22,672 nucleotides of DNA from Intoshia linei (taxonomy: Eukaryota; Orthonectida; Rhopaluridae), in NCBI GenBank assembly GCA_001642005.1, contig LWCA01000587.1, forward strand, positions 1 through 22,672. The letters run 5' to 3'. Made by a program: the position numbers and the translations under genes. Each line of letters begins with the position of its first letter. Position 1 is the first letter of the stretch. Below the pieces are notes generated by a model. It made no database searches and was not told the DNA's origin. It saw only the letters and a list, made by a program, of their open reading frames with translations. This document shows positions 8,838-18,649 of the stretch, in pieces.

Positions 8838-10205
8838 ATGAGTAAATTAAAAAAAGGTTACAGATTAAAAAGCGAATATTCTGGGCAAATTCATTCAGTC
8901 AATAAAGCTTATGATGTAAAATGCATGGTGAATAATGTTGTCAATTTTAGAAACTGCGAAAATGTAATTTCAAAGATTGAGAATGGTCAAAAAATGTATC
9001 TATTGAATTTGCATAAATTGTACATTAAAAGGAAAGAATTTTACAGACAAGTTGTGAAAAGGAGACAAAACAATATTTACAAAAATAAACTTGCACAATT
9101 TTCAAATATTCTAATAAATTTACCAGAAAAAATTATACATTCTCCTGAAAAGTCAAATATTTCCGTTTATAGTAAACATGAAGAAAACGAAAATGCATGC
9201 ACACAGGTTAAAGTGAAAATTAATATTGACGAGGTGAAACCTAAAAAATTGGAATGTGAAGATTCTGAAAATGCAAAAGAATTGACATCCAACAGGGAGA
9301 GGTCCAATGCTATGAGTTGTTCTATCTTTGTTCGAAGTCTTAGACGCAGCACGATTAATGTACCTGCTTTAAACATCAAAAAACCTAAACGGAAAGTATT
9401 TTTGAATAATAAAGATGATCAAGAAAAGTCAAAATTGGAAAAAATGATTAAAGAAAAAGCATTTAGCCGTAAAAAAATGCTACAAAGATCTAAATCACGA
9501 GGTAAATTTAAGGGGGATTTTAAATTGCAAAAATTAATTCAAGAAATCAGATTATACCGTAAATATAATGATGCTAAACGACATGCCATATTAAACGCTG
9601 AAAAGCCCATAGTTTATCTTAGAAAACAACCTCAGTATGACGTGTCATTAGATGAAACCAGTAATTTTATATATTATTTTTGATTTGAAATTTATCTTTA
9701 TAGTTCATAATGCCTTAGCCAAACGCACAACTGTACAACAATCTAGTTGCCAGTTTAAACGAAAAGATTTTAAAATTCCTACAAATTTTGATGCGTACAA
9801 TTATGATAAAGCCAAACTTTTGGAAAAAGAAAGATTGAAAGATGGTCAATTCAAATTGAAAAATTTTTATGCCAAATACAAAGCACCTTTGTCTAAATTG
9901 GGTTTATCATATTTAGAATTAATTTCATTTTTCTACGCTTTTATATATTAACTTATATATAACTACTTATAGATCAAATAAAACTTCGCAATAACGAATA
10001 TTTAAAAGATAAGTTAAAACTGGAACCCAAAGACAATAAGAAATCTAAATTACCACAAATTATCAAGAAAAAGTCAATTTTATTTAAAGTGAGTGATGTG
10101 TTTCAAAGATATCAAACGAATAAATATTTTTCTGTGATCAAACCGGTTGACGCTACCTCTGCCCTATTTGCAAATGCGAAACAAAGTCATTATTTAAGAG
10201 TTTAA
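8838..10205 (+). CDS. Unrecognised basic protein, 417 aa, three exons
   Basis: Exons 8838-9660, 9704-9901 and 9973-10205 join in phase (introns of 43 and 71 bp) to give 417 aa. I do not recognise the family. It is rich in Lys, Arg and Asn. The N-terminal ~75 residues are mixed and end in a helix-like basic segment (NLHKLYIKRKEFYRQVVKRR). An acidic patch (ECEDSENAKEL) follows near 140, then repeated basic clusters such as KKPKRKVF and RSKSRGKFKG that could be nuclear-localisation or nucleic-acid-binding sequences. The last 30 residues (FSVIKPVDATSALFANAKQS) are less basic and may be a short conserved motif. There is no signal peptide or membrane segment. The donor at 9902 (GTTTAT) is weak. It starts 234 bp after the FIP1 stop codon on the same strand. 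A nuclear or chromosome-associated role is only a guess from composition. Confidence 0.75.
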
Positions 10206-10292
10206 TGTTTCTATTTTATTACTTTTTAATATATTAAATGTACCTACATTTATTAATTTCTTATTTTATGTTTTTCAAGATAGTGAGATTTT

Positions 10293-10298
10293 AATAAA
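10293..10298 (+). terminator. Poly(A) signal AATAAA of the 417-aa gene
   Basis: First AATAAA after the stop at 10205, 87 bp downstream. Confidence 0.5.
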
Positions 10299-10434
10299 TT
10301 TATGTCGATAAACAATTTATGTGCTATATCTACAATGTAGATTCTACATTAATGTTATTAATGGTTTATTTGGTATGTAATTTATTGATACTTGTGTAAT
10401 ACACAATGTATATCCTTTACTTATATAAAATTGA

Positions 10435-11040
10435 ATATCTGTGTTACCGTTTATTTAAAAAATTGACGGTTGTAGAATTTAATTAACTCAATTTCTAATA
10501 CAGTTTTTCCCACAACGTATTTATATTTAGTTTTCAGTTTCAGAATTTGAGTCCTTCAGGTTAAAAACTCAATTTGACTTTTTTTTTTAAAAATAAAATC
10601 AGTCCAAAAATTTAACAAAACATCCATTCTGGGACGCGTTTTAAAAACGTTGAAATTTTAATATTATTGTTGTAAATCTCAACTTCAGAAACGCATATAT
10701 TCATGGTCAAAACCACAAATTACCCTTTGTTTTAAAAATAAAACATGTTCTAAAATTTTAGAATAGTTTTTAGAATCATAAACATTATAATAAATGGCAA
10801 CCTCATAAAAGTGCATTTTCACAACCAAAACCCCAAATTTACTTTTTAAAAAAGAAAATTTAAGAAATAAAAATAGTCCTAAAACTTAAAAAAGTTACAG
10901 TTAACACAGTTATATCCAGTTAATACACACAAACAATTTAAATCTCATAAAGTAACGCCTTCATAGTAAAAAAAAGCACTTTGGTATTCATTTTTTTTTT
11001 ATTATCAAATTATTTTATTAAAACAAAAAAAAACCACATG
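10435..11040 (+). repeat. Dispersed repeat R1, copy 3
   Basis: Same orientation as the copy at 4925. It begins TGTGTTACCGTTTATTTAAA and carries GGTTAAAAA/GGTCAAAACC-type motifs at about 10558, 10701, 10820 and 10963, one unit more than copy 2. It breaks off after the AAAGCACTTT segment, so the AATCTACGCATT and ATTCATTCCTTCG parts are missing. Confidence 0.65.
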
Positions 11041-11219
11041 TACTTTTTTGGCAACACTGAAAAACGTACTTAATTATTTAAATTAATTGTTTACACATGT
11101 TTTTCGATTTTTTAACAAAACGCACCCATTTTTCCAAAATTTTGCCCACACTCCTCCCGGAAAGAGGCTCGGTATATTATATTCTGCAACGCTCGAAATG
11201 TTTGGTTACATTAAATTTT

Positions 11220-12030
11220 TCCAAAAAATATAGATAAAAATTGAACTTAGTGGTAAGTAAAATTGGACTTTTATTTTGGATTGGATTAAGAAATTTTTTC
11301 ATAAAGCTTTCTTAAAATCTTTGTATTTTCAAAAAAGATTGGAAAAAGAGTAATTTTCCCTTAAGTGTATGTAAAATTTAATTTTGTATTTGGGATTGGA
11401 TTAAGTAAGGTTTTCAAAAAAATACTGAAAAAAGGGGATTGTTCCCTTAAGGGTTGATAAAATTGGATTTTTTTCGTTTTTGGGTTGGATTAATAAGTAT
11501 TTTTTAAAAAAAAATTGTTAAAAAAATCTGTATTTTTCAAAATTATTGAAAAAATGGTAGTTTTTCTCTTAAATGTTGGTAAAATTGGATTTTTTATTTT
11601 GGATTAGATAAAGTGGAGTTTTCAAAAAAATATTGAAAAAAGGGGATTGTTCCCTTAAGGGTTGATAAAATTGGATTTTTTTCCTTTTTGGGTTGGATTA
11701 AGAGGTATTTTTTAAAAAAAAATTGTTAAATCTGTTATAATAATATAATAATTATAATAATAATATAATAATAAATAAATTTGTTAAAAAAATCTGTTTT
11801 TCAAAATTATTGGAAAAAGGTAGTTTTCCCTTAAGTGTTGGTAAAATTGGATTTTTTATTTTTATATAAAGTTTTTTTCATAAAGTTTGGTAAATTTGGA
11901 TTTTTTAAAAGTATATATAAATTTTTCAAAATAAAGTGAATTAGTCCTATGAAGTTTGGTAAAATTGATTATTTACTTTGGGTTGTATTGAGAGAATTTT
12001 TCTCATTAGGTTTGGTAAAATCGGTTTTTT
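11220..12030. repeat. Degenerate tandem array with a 208-bp dimeric period
   Basis: Units contain TTAAGGGTTGATAAAATTGG or the sister form TTAAGTGTTGGTAAAATTGG, followed by T-runs and TTGGGTTGGATTAA. The first form starts at 11453 and 11661 (208 bp apart); the second at 11575 and 11837. Spacing alternates 122 and 86 bp. The last interval is 176 bp because a run of TAATAA-type microsatellite (about 11735-11785) has been inserted, about 54 bp. More diverged units continue to about 12190. No protein is encoded. Confidence 0.7.
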
Positions 12031-12189
12031 AGAAAAATATCGGATATAGTGAATTTTTAATTTTTTGAATAAGTGGAGTTTTTATAAAAATATTGAAAAA
12101 AGGAGACTTTCCCCTTAAAAGAGTCGGTACAATTGAATTTTTATTTTTGAGTTTGATGAAGAGATTTTTAACATAAGGTTGGGTAAATT

Positions 12190-13216
12190 CTATATAAGTA
12201 TAGTCTATACTTTTTTTTATGTTGCCCATATATTATTATTTTTATTATTATTATATCCGTTATTTTTGATGTTTTTGTTAGGTTTTCAGTCTATTTTCTG
12301 CCTTAAAGCCAGCACAGTACATTCTTTTTCTTGATTATTGGTCATATTAAATGTTGCCTTTTTTTTGATAATAATTCAACTCATAATGGGTTATAGGTAG
12401 TGTGTATGTTAGGGTGTTCAATTTTGTTATTATCTGAATAGTTTAAATTTTTTGTTTCATTATTTTTGATTGTAATAAGGAAATGATAAAGTATTATTAC
12501 CCTGTGATACTGATAACCTTTATATTTATAAATGTAATACATGTAAAAAATTTTATTTACAATCACAGCACAATTTAAAACAATAAAAACAAGTTTTAAG
12601 CATTAGTTTACATGAATACATTACATAACTTGATTTACATTCATACTTCAAAATTTTTTCTATAATATTACTCACCATTAAAAGTATATTATTTAAAATA
12701 CAATCAATATATTTTTTCGAAACAAATACAAGTAATAATAACATTTAATATATTTACTATAATAATATTTAATATTGGTCGTCGAAAATGAAATTTTAAA
12801 TGTTTTGATTATATTATCATACATGTTAAACGTTACATTAAATACTATGTTTATCTCAATTTTTAATTCTTGTCATTTAATATTTATTTACTTTTAGATG
12901 TTATATTAGCATTTTTTATAATGTAAAAGTCAGTACCACATAAATTAGTAAAAATACAAAATATTAAATTGATAATTATCAATTATCAATATATTATAAT
13001 ATAGGAAATTTACTAATAGTGCCCTAAAAAGTACAAATTGATTTGAATTTATTCAAAAGAATTTGTATGACACATTTTTTTATTTAATTAAAAGTTTATT
13101 ATACAATATAGTTGTATATGATAGTATTAACGGATTTAAATCATGTCAAATATATCGATTGTTTATAATTTTTCAAATTTATAAAAATAAAGATTAAATT
13201 TGTAAATATTGTGAAA
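12190..13216. other. Gene-free AT-rich spacer
   Basis: Contains short TAT/TTA microsatellite runs (about 12230-12255) and small hairpins such as AAGTATAGTCTATACTT near 12197 and ATTGATAATTATCAATTATC near 12967. No frame looks coding. The right end must hold the UNC119 promoter and 5' UTR, but no core element stands out. Confidence 0.5.
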
Positions 13217-14385
13217 ATGAAAGAAAAAAATCATTATACTGTTCAAGACATTATTAATATTGTTCAACCAACAAACGGTAAATATCATGTAACTGACAGA
13301 AAAAATAATTTATATTATACTTGCTTTTAATAGATTATCTATGTAAAATTTGCGACAATGTTTACAATTTGATATTTACAAGATTTACTTTGCGAAATAT
13401 TGATAATGATGACATTATAATTGATATTACATTGACCAAATTAAACAAAGAAAACGAAAAATATACAGAGCCTATTAGCTATTCAACCATCAATACTGAT
13501 TTATCTTGTACGTCTACCAATTTGATAGATTCCAATGTTAATGAAAATGATGATTATGAAGTAGATGATGGTATTATTAATGTATCTAATTTATAATGCC
13601 ATTCCAAGCCTTTTTTGTGTGAGACCCTTTGTAATGTTTTGTACCTTGGTGAAAATATTAAAAATTATTAAATCAGTAGATGATTACTATCTTGTGTAGT
13701 AATACAGACACTCAAGTAATAATGTCAAAAATATGAGAGAATAACAATCAACTCTGAGGTCGTAGTTTGTTCGCATGTTATTAAGACTTTTATACAATAC
13801 ATACATGTATGTACCAAAAATAAAAATTTTTATTAATTTTAAATTGTTATTTACCCGTCCAAAATTTTATTTACCAACGTTTGGATAGCTAATGTAAAAA
13901 TGTGCTAGTCACTGATAATGTATACCTAATTTTAGATTCTAAAAATATTCGATTTGTTCGTTACTATTTTAAGCAAGAATTTATAGACTTAACAAACATT
14001 GGAGCAAGGTTTAAAAATCAAAAAGTCATTATAAAATATAACATGTAGTATTGAATTTAAAATTGGATCAAAGGAAATAAATTCCATGCGAATGATAGAA
14101 AAATTGTATTTCAAACAACACCATCTTAAAACATTTGATTTTGATTTTGGATATGTTATTCCAAATAGTACAAACACGTGTGAAATTGTATATTCATTTC
14201 CTACAGTGTCTGATGAAATGAGTAAATTTAAACAATTTTTTTAACCTATAAATTGATTATCATAATTAAATTGTATATTAGAAAAAGAAATGATCAATGA
14301 ACCATGGGAAACTAAATCGGATGCTTTTTATTTTGTTAATAATCAATTAATTATGCACAACAAAGTCGAATATTCGTTTACATAG
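13217..14385 (+). CDS. UNC119: UNC119-like lipid-binding chaperone, five exons, complete
   Basis: UNC119 proteins are cytosolic beta-sandwich carriers (PDE6D/RhoGDI fold) that take up N-myristoylated cargo and move it to membranes or cilia. Exons 13217-13277, 13334-13570, 13936-14008, 14049-14221 and 14282-14385 join in phase to 215 aa (human 240). Family landmarks in order: YTVQDIINIV (human V-T-P-E-D-V-L-G-L), DYLCKICDNVYNLIFTRFTL, RFVRYYF, IEFKIGSKEINSMRMIEKLY, FDFDFGYVIPNSTNTCE, SDAFYFVNNQLIMHNKVEYS near the end. The long Pro/Gly-rich N-terminus of vertebrate UNC119 is absent. The linker between the first strands and RFVRYYF is longer than human, about 40 residues, acidic and Asn/Ser/Thr-rich. 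The intron at 14009-14048 is only 40 bp. The open frame of exon 2 continues to a stop at 13596, but the homology and phase require the donor at 13571. Confidence 0.92.
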
Positions 14386-14776
14386 TTGTTTGTATTGAAA
14401 AAATTTTTATAATACATTTGTATAAATCGAAGGATGATATCAACATCTATCCTAATGTTGATGGTATCATAATAAATTAACCGATATAATGGAGGTTACC
14501 TTTATTAAAAAAATGTGAAAGTAACATTAAAATAATTTTTTTGAAATTTTATGATGAATATTTTCAATTTTACATTTTTTAATTCAAAAATTTTAAAAAA
14601 TATTGGTTGATCTTAACGTATATATTAAAATTTTAAGAAATTTTAAAATCGGTGCTTTGAACACTGATAAACTTAATTGAACAAGAATTACTGTGCTACA
14701 CGCGTATAACGAAGGCTGGAAATTTTTTGTAAATTAGATGAATTTTTCTCATGGACAAATGCGATAACATGAAATA
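14386..14776. other. 3' UTR and spacer between UNC119 and SEM1
   Basis: The genes converge here. An AATAAA at 14471-14476 is the likely UNC119 poly(A) signal. Otherwise AT-rich with no frame or repeat I can support. Confidence 0.5.
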
Positions 14777-14782
14777 TTTATT
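14777..14782 (-). terminator. Poly(A) signal of SEM1 (AATAAA on the minus strand)
   Basis: TTTATT on the plus strand begins 5 bp past the SEM1 stop codon, giving a very short 3' UTR if used. Confidence 0.45.
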
Positions 14783-14787
14783 AAATA

Positions 14788-15033
14788 TCAAGTCTTTTTT
14801 GAATTTTGTTCACGTTTTACTTTTTCAATTTCAGCTCGCAGTTGACTATGGAAGGTTTCTTCTACGTCGTCTTCGGTCCAATCAGCTCTAGAAGTCCAAA
14901 CATCATAATCCAACTGCATGTTTACATTTTGACTGAAATTATCAATTTCAAATTCCTCAAATTCGTCATCTTCATCCAAATTTCTTATAATGTCCATGTC
15001 TTCAGATTTTTCTTCAATTTCTATTTTACTCAT
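14788..15033 (-). CDS. SEM1: 26S proteasome complex subunit SEM1/DSS1, single exon
   Basis: Small, disordered, acidic protein of the proteasome lid that also binds BRCA2 and the TREX-2 complex. The 81-aa product is slightly longer than human DSS1 (70). It has the hallmark LDEDDEFEEFEIDNF acidic block (residues 19-33), two spaced tryptophans (W46 and W52) in an acidic context followed by TEDDVEETF, and the C-terminal helix HSQLRAEIEKVK (human S-N-Q-L-R-A-E-L-E-K). The start is the ATG at 15033; an upstream in-frame ATG at 15117 would add a hydrophobic extension foreign to the family. The stretch between the tryptophans (TSRAD) is less acidic than in human (EDN). No intron, unlike every other clear gene here except the zinc-finger ORF; a retrocopy cannot be excluded, but the frame is intact and no poly(A) tract is seen. 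Confidence 0.9.
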   Translation of the reverse strand: MSKIEIEEKSEDMDIIRNLDEDDEFEEFEIDNFSQNVNMQLDYDVWTSRADWTEDDVEETFHSQLRAEIEKVKREQNSKKT

Positions 15034-15239
15034 TTCAAAATTATAATAAAAAGTTAAACTATATTGAAAAAACTTTATTATCGAAATTCGATAAAATACA
15101 AAAACTGTATATGGCAAACTTTATTAGATAATTTTTAGAGTTTTAGACTACATTTAGAGTTGAACCTACCATACAGATACCCTCTTCGGGCTCGACAAAA
15201 TATGTGTAAAATGAGTCCCAATTTTTCAAATTTGAAACC

Positions 15240-15640
15240 TTTAAAAAAATTCAAATCTATATAATTCATTCCTTCGCAATTTTTAAATTCCAAATTCTCA
15301 TTTTCAAAATTTTTTTTAAAATTTAAATTAAAACTACAACAACGAATTACTAAAATTAATACAACTTTGTTATTATCATTTTTATATTTATTACAATCAT
15401 TTGCAATATTGGTAAAATTCACCTGAAATATGTTTACAAAATGCTGATTTCGTTAATTATTGATACATAATTGGTATTTTTAAGTATATATTAAATTGGT
15501 ACTGACTATATTTTATCACATGGAAAATGACAAAATAGGTTTTTATAATTTTATTTTTTCTGGAATTTATGCTATTTATGACAATTTTTGGATTGGACTG
15601 TTTTTACTTTATTTTTAATATGATACACACATTCTGTCTA
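15240..15640 (+). repeat. Dispersed repeat R1, copy 4 (3' part only)
   Basis: Starts at the TATATAATTCATTCCTTCG segment and follows copy 2 (5600-5950) closely, including TTGATACATAATTGGTATTT and AGGTTTTTATAATTTTATTT. It shares the short CTTCGCAATTTTT form. Homology continues into CACACATTCTGTCTAATAA, matching the Tc1-like tip at 5945. Confidence 0.7.
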
Positions 15641-15915
15641 ATAAATTAAAAAAATGTGATAACAATTGTTTATAAAATTCTTTACGCAAATGTTAACAAA
15701 AAAAATTAAGATGGAATAATTCACTTTAAAGTAAAAAGTAATATAATATGACGGTTCCACCTGAAACAAGTTTGCAAACCACTCCTTTAAATAATTGATA
15801 ATAGTGAATAGTAGGATTTTCAACTTCCATTAATTTTTTTGGTAGAATAAAAATGTGCCATCAGCAGAGCTAGGTGCTGTTTTTATATAGTACATAACAG
15901 TTAATCTAGTTGTAA
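15640..15915 (-). mobile_element. Transposon relic, uninterrupted copy (carries the empty site)
   Basis: On the complement this runs from the hairpin (15909-15870) through GGCACATTTTTATTCTACC, ATTTAAAGGAGTGG at about 15773-15790 and GTTAACATTTGCGTAAA at about 15680-15697. The copy at 17579-18480 has the same landmarks in the same order but is split by a MITE at ATTTAAAG. A 61-codon frame (15638-15823) is open but I recognise no transposase in it. Confidence 0.6.
15870..15909 (+). repeat. 40-bp CTAG-to-CTAG imperfect hairpin, copy B
   Basis: Begins CTAGGTGCTGTTTTTATATA and ends AACAGTTAATCTAG; same length and edges as the copies at 7825 and 17579, with a weaker central stem. Confidence 0.6.
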
Positions 15916-16183
15916 TATAATTGAAAAAATTGAAATTGCGATTAAAAATTAGATATATTAAGTAAAAACGCTACACATTGATCAATTCTTTTTTAAATAA
16001 ATTAATGTTGGTATCATGATCCACTTACATTGTATAAATTGCATAATTGTATAAACTGCATAAATTTCATAAAATTTCAATAAATAACTACTATTGTAGA
16101 AAATGTTCTAAAAATTTTCTTTACTATATGTATATCTCAATTCCAAACAGATATTTCATATATTATATTATTTTATATCCTAT

Positions 16184-16280
16184 AGATATGCACTATTATT
16201 GCAAAATAGAAATGAAAAATCCAGACAATAGATTCAACGTCCCACATTCATTACAATATTATTTTAAAAATTGTAAACAG
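16184..16280 (+). other. Possible small coding exon, unassigned
   Basis: Bounded by CCTATAG on the left and a GTAATG donor-like site on the right. The frame reads through MKNPDNRFNVPHSLQYYFKN followed by Cys, with a Cys 14 residues before a His, faintly like a decayed CHHC zinc finger of the GTSF1 type, but the expected His positions do not fit. It does not splice in an obvious way to the membrane-protein exons that follow. Weak evidence. Confidence 0.2.
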
Positions 16281-16361
16281 TAATGACACACATATTCTTT
16301 TGTTTTATACTAAACATGCTTACATTCAATATAATCAATTTTAAAATGAAACTCTGATAAA

Positions 16362-17067
16362 ATGGTGGAGAACCATTTCAGTTTGGAGACTATTACTCCA
16401 GGTTTTTAATTAATTTTTTTAAATTAATTTTATGATTTTAAAATTTAAAACTGTTTCTTGGGCGGGCATATTAACCACATAAAGTGATAGACGGAATGAA
16501 TTTGTTAATTACGTGAAATGTGATTTTAGGTTACCGATAAATCCTTGAGCAAAAAATTTTCAAAAGGTTAAACTAGTGTACGAATATTCGTTTATCCCTC
16601 GAATTTTGTAAAAATTCATAATCAGTATAGTTAATGTAATTAATTCTTCTAGGGCTGATAGCATCATTTACATTTTTTCTTATCATTACAATATACCAGA
16701 TTATGCGTTTAATTTTTGTGTGTCACAAGGCGACTACTATATCGAAAATAGAAAAAAGGTATTTTTTTGTACACTTAAAAATTTTTTGTACGTGTTTTAA
16801 AGACTGAACAATGTTCAGTGAACATTGATCTTATACAAAAATGTTTATATATTTTATAGACAACATGCTTACATTGTTAATAAAAATGACAATCCAAATA
16901 TATTTTCAAAGCCTAAAGACCATGATAATAGTCCAACTGGCGAAATGGTAAGTCAACCAATTCTATTACAAAATACAGTCAAAAATCAATTGGATGGTTC
17001 AGTAATGACCGAGGAAGGTTTCACAGATAATGAAACTTCCTTTCAAAATGATGAACATGATTTTTAA
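16362..17067 (+). CDS. Unrecognised single-pass membrane protein, 117 aa, three exons
   Basis: Exons 16362-16401, 16653-16758 and 16860-17067 join in phase (introns 251 and 101 bp). The product starts MVENHFSLETITP, then has one strongly hydrophobic stretch at about residues 15-37 (LIASFTFFLIITIYQIMRLI and onward), a short basic segment (KIEKRR) and a polar, acidic C-terminal tail of about 65 residues rich in Asn, Asp, Glu, Ser and Thr. The positive charges right after the membrane helix suggest the tail is cytosolic and the N-terminus faces out or into a lumen, with no cleaved signal peptide. I do not recognise the family. The exon chain is inferred from phase and splice borders; the first exon is short and is the least certain part. 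Confidence 0.6.
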
Positions 17068-17094
17068 ATATAAAATATTTATCTAAACATATAC

Positions 17095-17100
17095 AATAAA
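17095..17100 (+). terminator. Poly(A) signal AATAAA of the membrane-protein gene
   Basis: Begins 27 bp after the stop codon at 17067. Confidence 0.6.
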
Positions 17101-17578
17101 TAGTTAATTATCATTAATTATCAGTACATTTTGGATTAATTAATATATACTGAGTATCAGTAGATATTAACAATTATAATTGTATTACACAGTGTATTCT
17201 AATATACTCAGTGTTACCAAAAATAGCTGACACAATTCTTTCATTTAAGCATTACCCATAGGTGTTACTTCATTTTATTGTTATAACTTTCTTTTAGTAC
17301 ATATAAAAAAATTTCAGATTGATTACGGAAAAAGCTTACTCATTGATTAATGATCAAATAACAGTGAAAATCTGAGGTTTAAGAAATGTGGTTGATAAAT
17401 ATTTATTTTTACATCATTTGGATATAACCCTTGCCAGTACATCCGATTCTCTGAAAATGTAGTGTTCCTAAATTTTGAATATATATTTAATTATTATAAT
17501 CCTAAAATTCCGACCCGTGGCAAATTTTTAAATGTTATCATTGATATATTATTTTTCTAAATTTTGTGATTTAAATTA
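17101..17578. other. AT-rich spacer, nothing recognised
   Basis: Between the membrane-protein gene and the transposon relic. Contains AT-rich inverted repeats (for example TTAATTATCATTAATTATCA near 17103) but no coding frame or repeat family that I can support. Confidence 0.45.
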
Positions 17579-17618
17579 CTAGCTTGACTGTTTTGTACTT
17601 CGTACAAACAGTGGCTAG
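17579..17618 (-). repeat. 40-bp CTAG-to-CTAG hairpin, copy C
   Basis: The best-paired copy: CTAGC, then ACTGTTTTGTAC, loop TTC, GTACAAACAGT and GGCTAG. Reversed relative to copies A (7825) and B (15870). Confidence 0.7.
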
Positions 17619-17706
17619 TTCTGCTGAGGGCATAATTTTTTAATACTACCAAAAAAAGAAATAAAATACTAAAAGGCTACTATTTGCTTTTACCAATCCT
17701 TTAAAT

Positions 17707-18323
17707 CAGCCATTCTTAACGGGGTCCATGAAAATTATATACATTTTCAGTAACATAAAGGCTCAGAAATAATAATATAAAACGTGAAAATAATGTAAAA
17801 ATAAATTCTTTGGTATTAAATAAAATTACTTACAAGTGTAAAAACTTATTGGGAAACCTCCATTGTTCTATTTTAATAGCATCGTTTTATTTCATTATTT
17901 TATTAAAATGTATGACCGAGCCAAGTTTCTAGTCATAAAAAAAAGCTTTAAATTTCAAATTGAAAATGGGACAAAAAATCAGTCAATATTAATGATATAA
18001 TGAAGCATCAACCAAGGGATATAAAATATTAATTCTTCACAGGAAGGATAGATAATATAGACTTTTTATTGATCTGATAAAATATGTAGTAAATAATTAA
18101 TAATGTACTGTAAACAATACCTGAAAAACATGTTCGATTTTGGAAACATTGACGGGTTAAAGGCTAATATTAATAGTTCATCAAGTTTATCACCTCGCAA
18201 AAATAGAGTACTCCATGTCTTTTAAGCATCATGCGTTTCACCCAAATGTAATGATTCATTGAAAATTATCATTATTATTAATTTTTTTGGGGGTCCACAG
18301 CGAAAAAGGGTTGAGAATGCCTG
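17707..18323. mobile_element. hAT-type MITE, 617 bp, with 8-bp target duplication
   Basis: Left end CAGCCATTCTTAAC; right end, on the complement, CAGGCATTCTCAAC: 12 of 14 positions agree, with the CAG tip typical of hAT. Immediately outside are CTTTAAAT (17699-17706) and CTTTAAAG (18324-18331), an 8-bp duplication with one change, the hAT standard length. No transposase frame inside, so non-autonomous. The uninterrupted target is present at about 15780 in the related relic. Confidence 0.75.
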
Positions 18324-18649
18324 CTTTAAAGGAGTGTTCCAAAGCTTTTTTCACTATGGACTGGTCATTTCACATTAAACTGAAGTCAAAGAGAATTATT
18401 AACACTTAATTTTATTTTGTTAACATTTGTGTAAAAACTTTAAAAAACAATGTGGTGGTGTTATTTTTGTAATTGAAGTTGAAAAATTTAAAAATAAATG
18501 ATTTACATACTTACTCAAAAGACCACCAAAATTGTTATGTGGACCACTGGATGCCGACCCTGCTCTAGAGCGACATAATCATCGATTTTACTAATTTATC
18601 ATATTATTGATTATTTCAATAAATTTTTGTGGGGTTCTTTACACGGGAA

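Larger units (their letters stand above)
17579..18562 (+). mobile_element. Transposon relic, copy split by a MITE; hAT-like tip at right end
   Basis: Left part 17579-17706 starts with the 40-bp hairpin and continues GGGCATAATTTTTTAATACTACC. The right part resumes at 18324 with CTTTAAAGGAGTG and GTTAACATTTGTGTAAA (about 18419). Both parts match the complement of 15640-15915. At 18541-18562 the complement reads CAGGGTCGGCATCCAGTGGT, a hAT-type terminal repeat, flanked by the palindrome CTCTAGAG. No partner terminus was found, so whether that tip belongs to this relic is unclear. Confidence 0.5.

Noticed and set aside
9167-9379. 70-codon minus-strand frame inside the 417-aa gene
   Set aside because: Lies wholly opposite a well-supported exon and resembles no family.
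12029-12744. Three 61-66-codon minus-strand frames
   Set aside because: Composition is that expected from AT-rich DNA (Ile, Lys, Asn, Tyr, Leu); the first lies in a tandem array.
14806-15057. 83-codon plus-strand frame over SEM1
   Set aside because: Antisense shadow of the SEM1 coding region.
15135-15422. 95-codon minus-strand frame
   Set aside because: Most of it lies in R1 copy 4, and the aligned copy 2 does not keep the frame.
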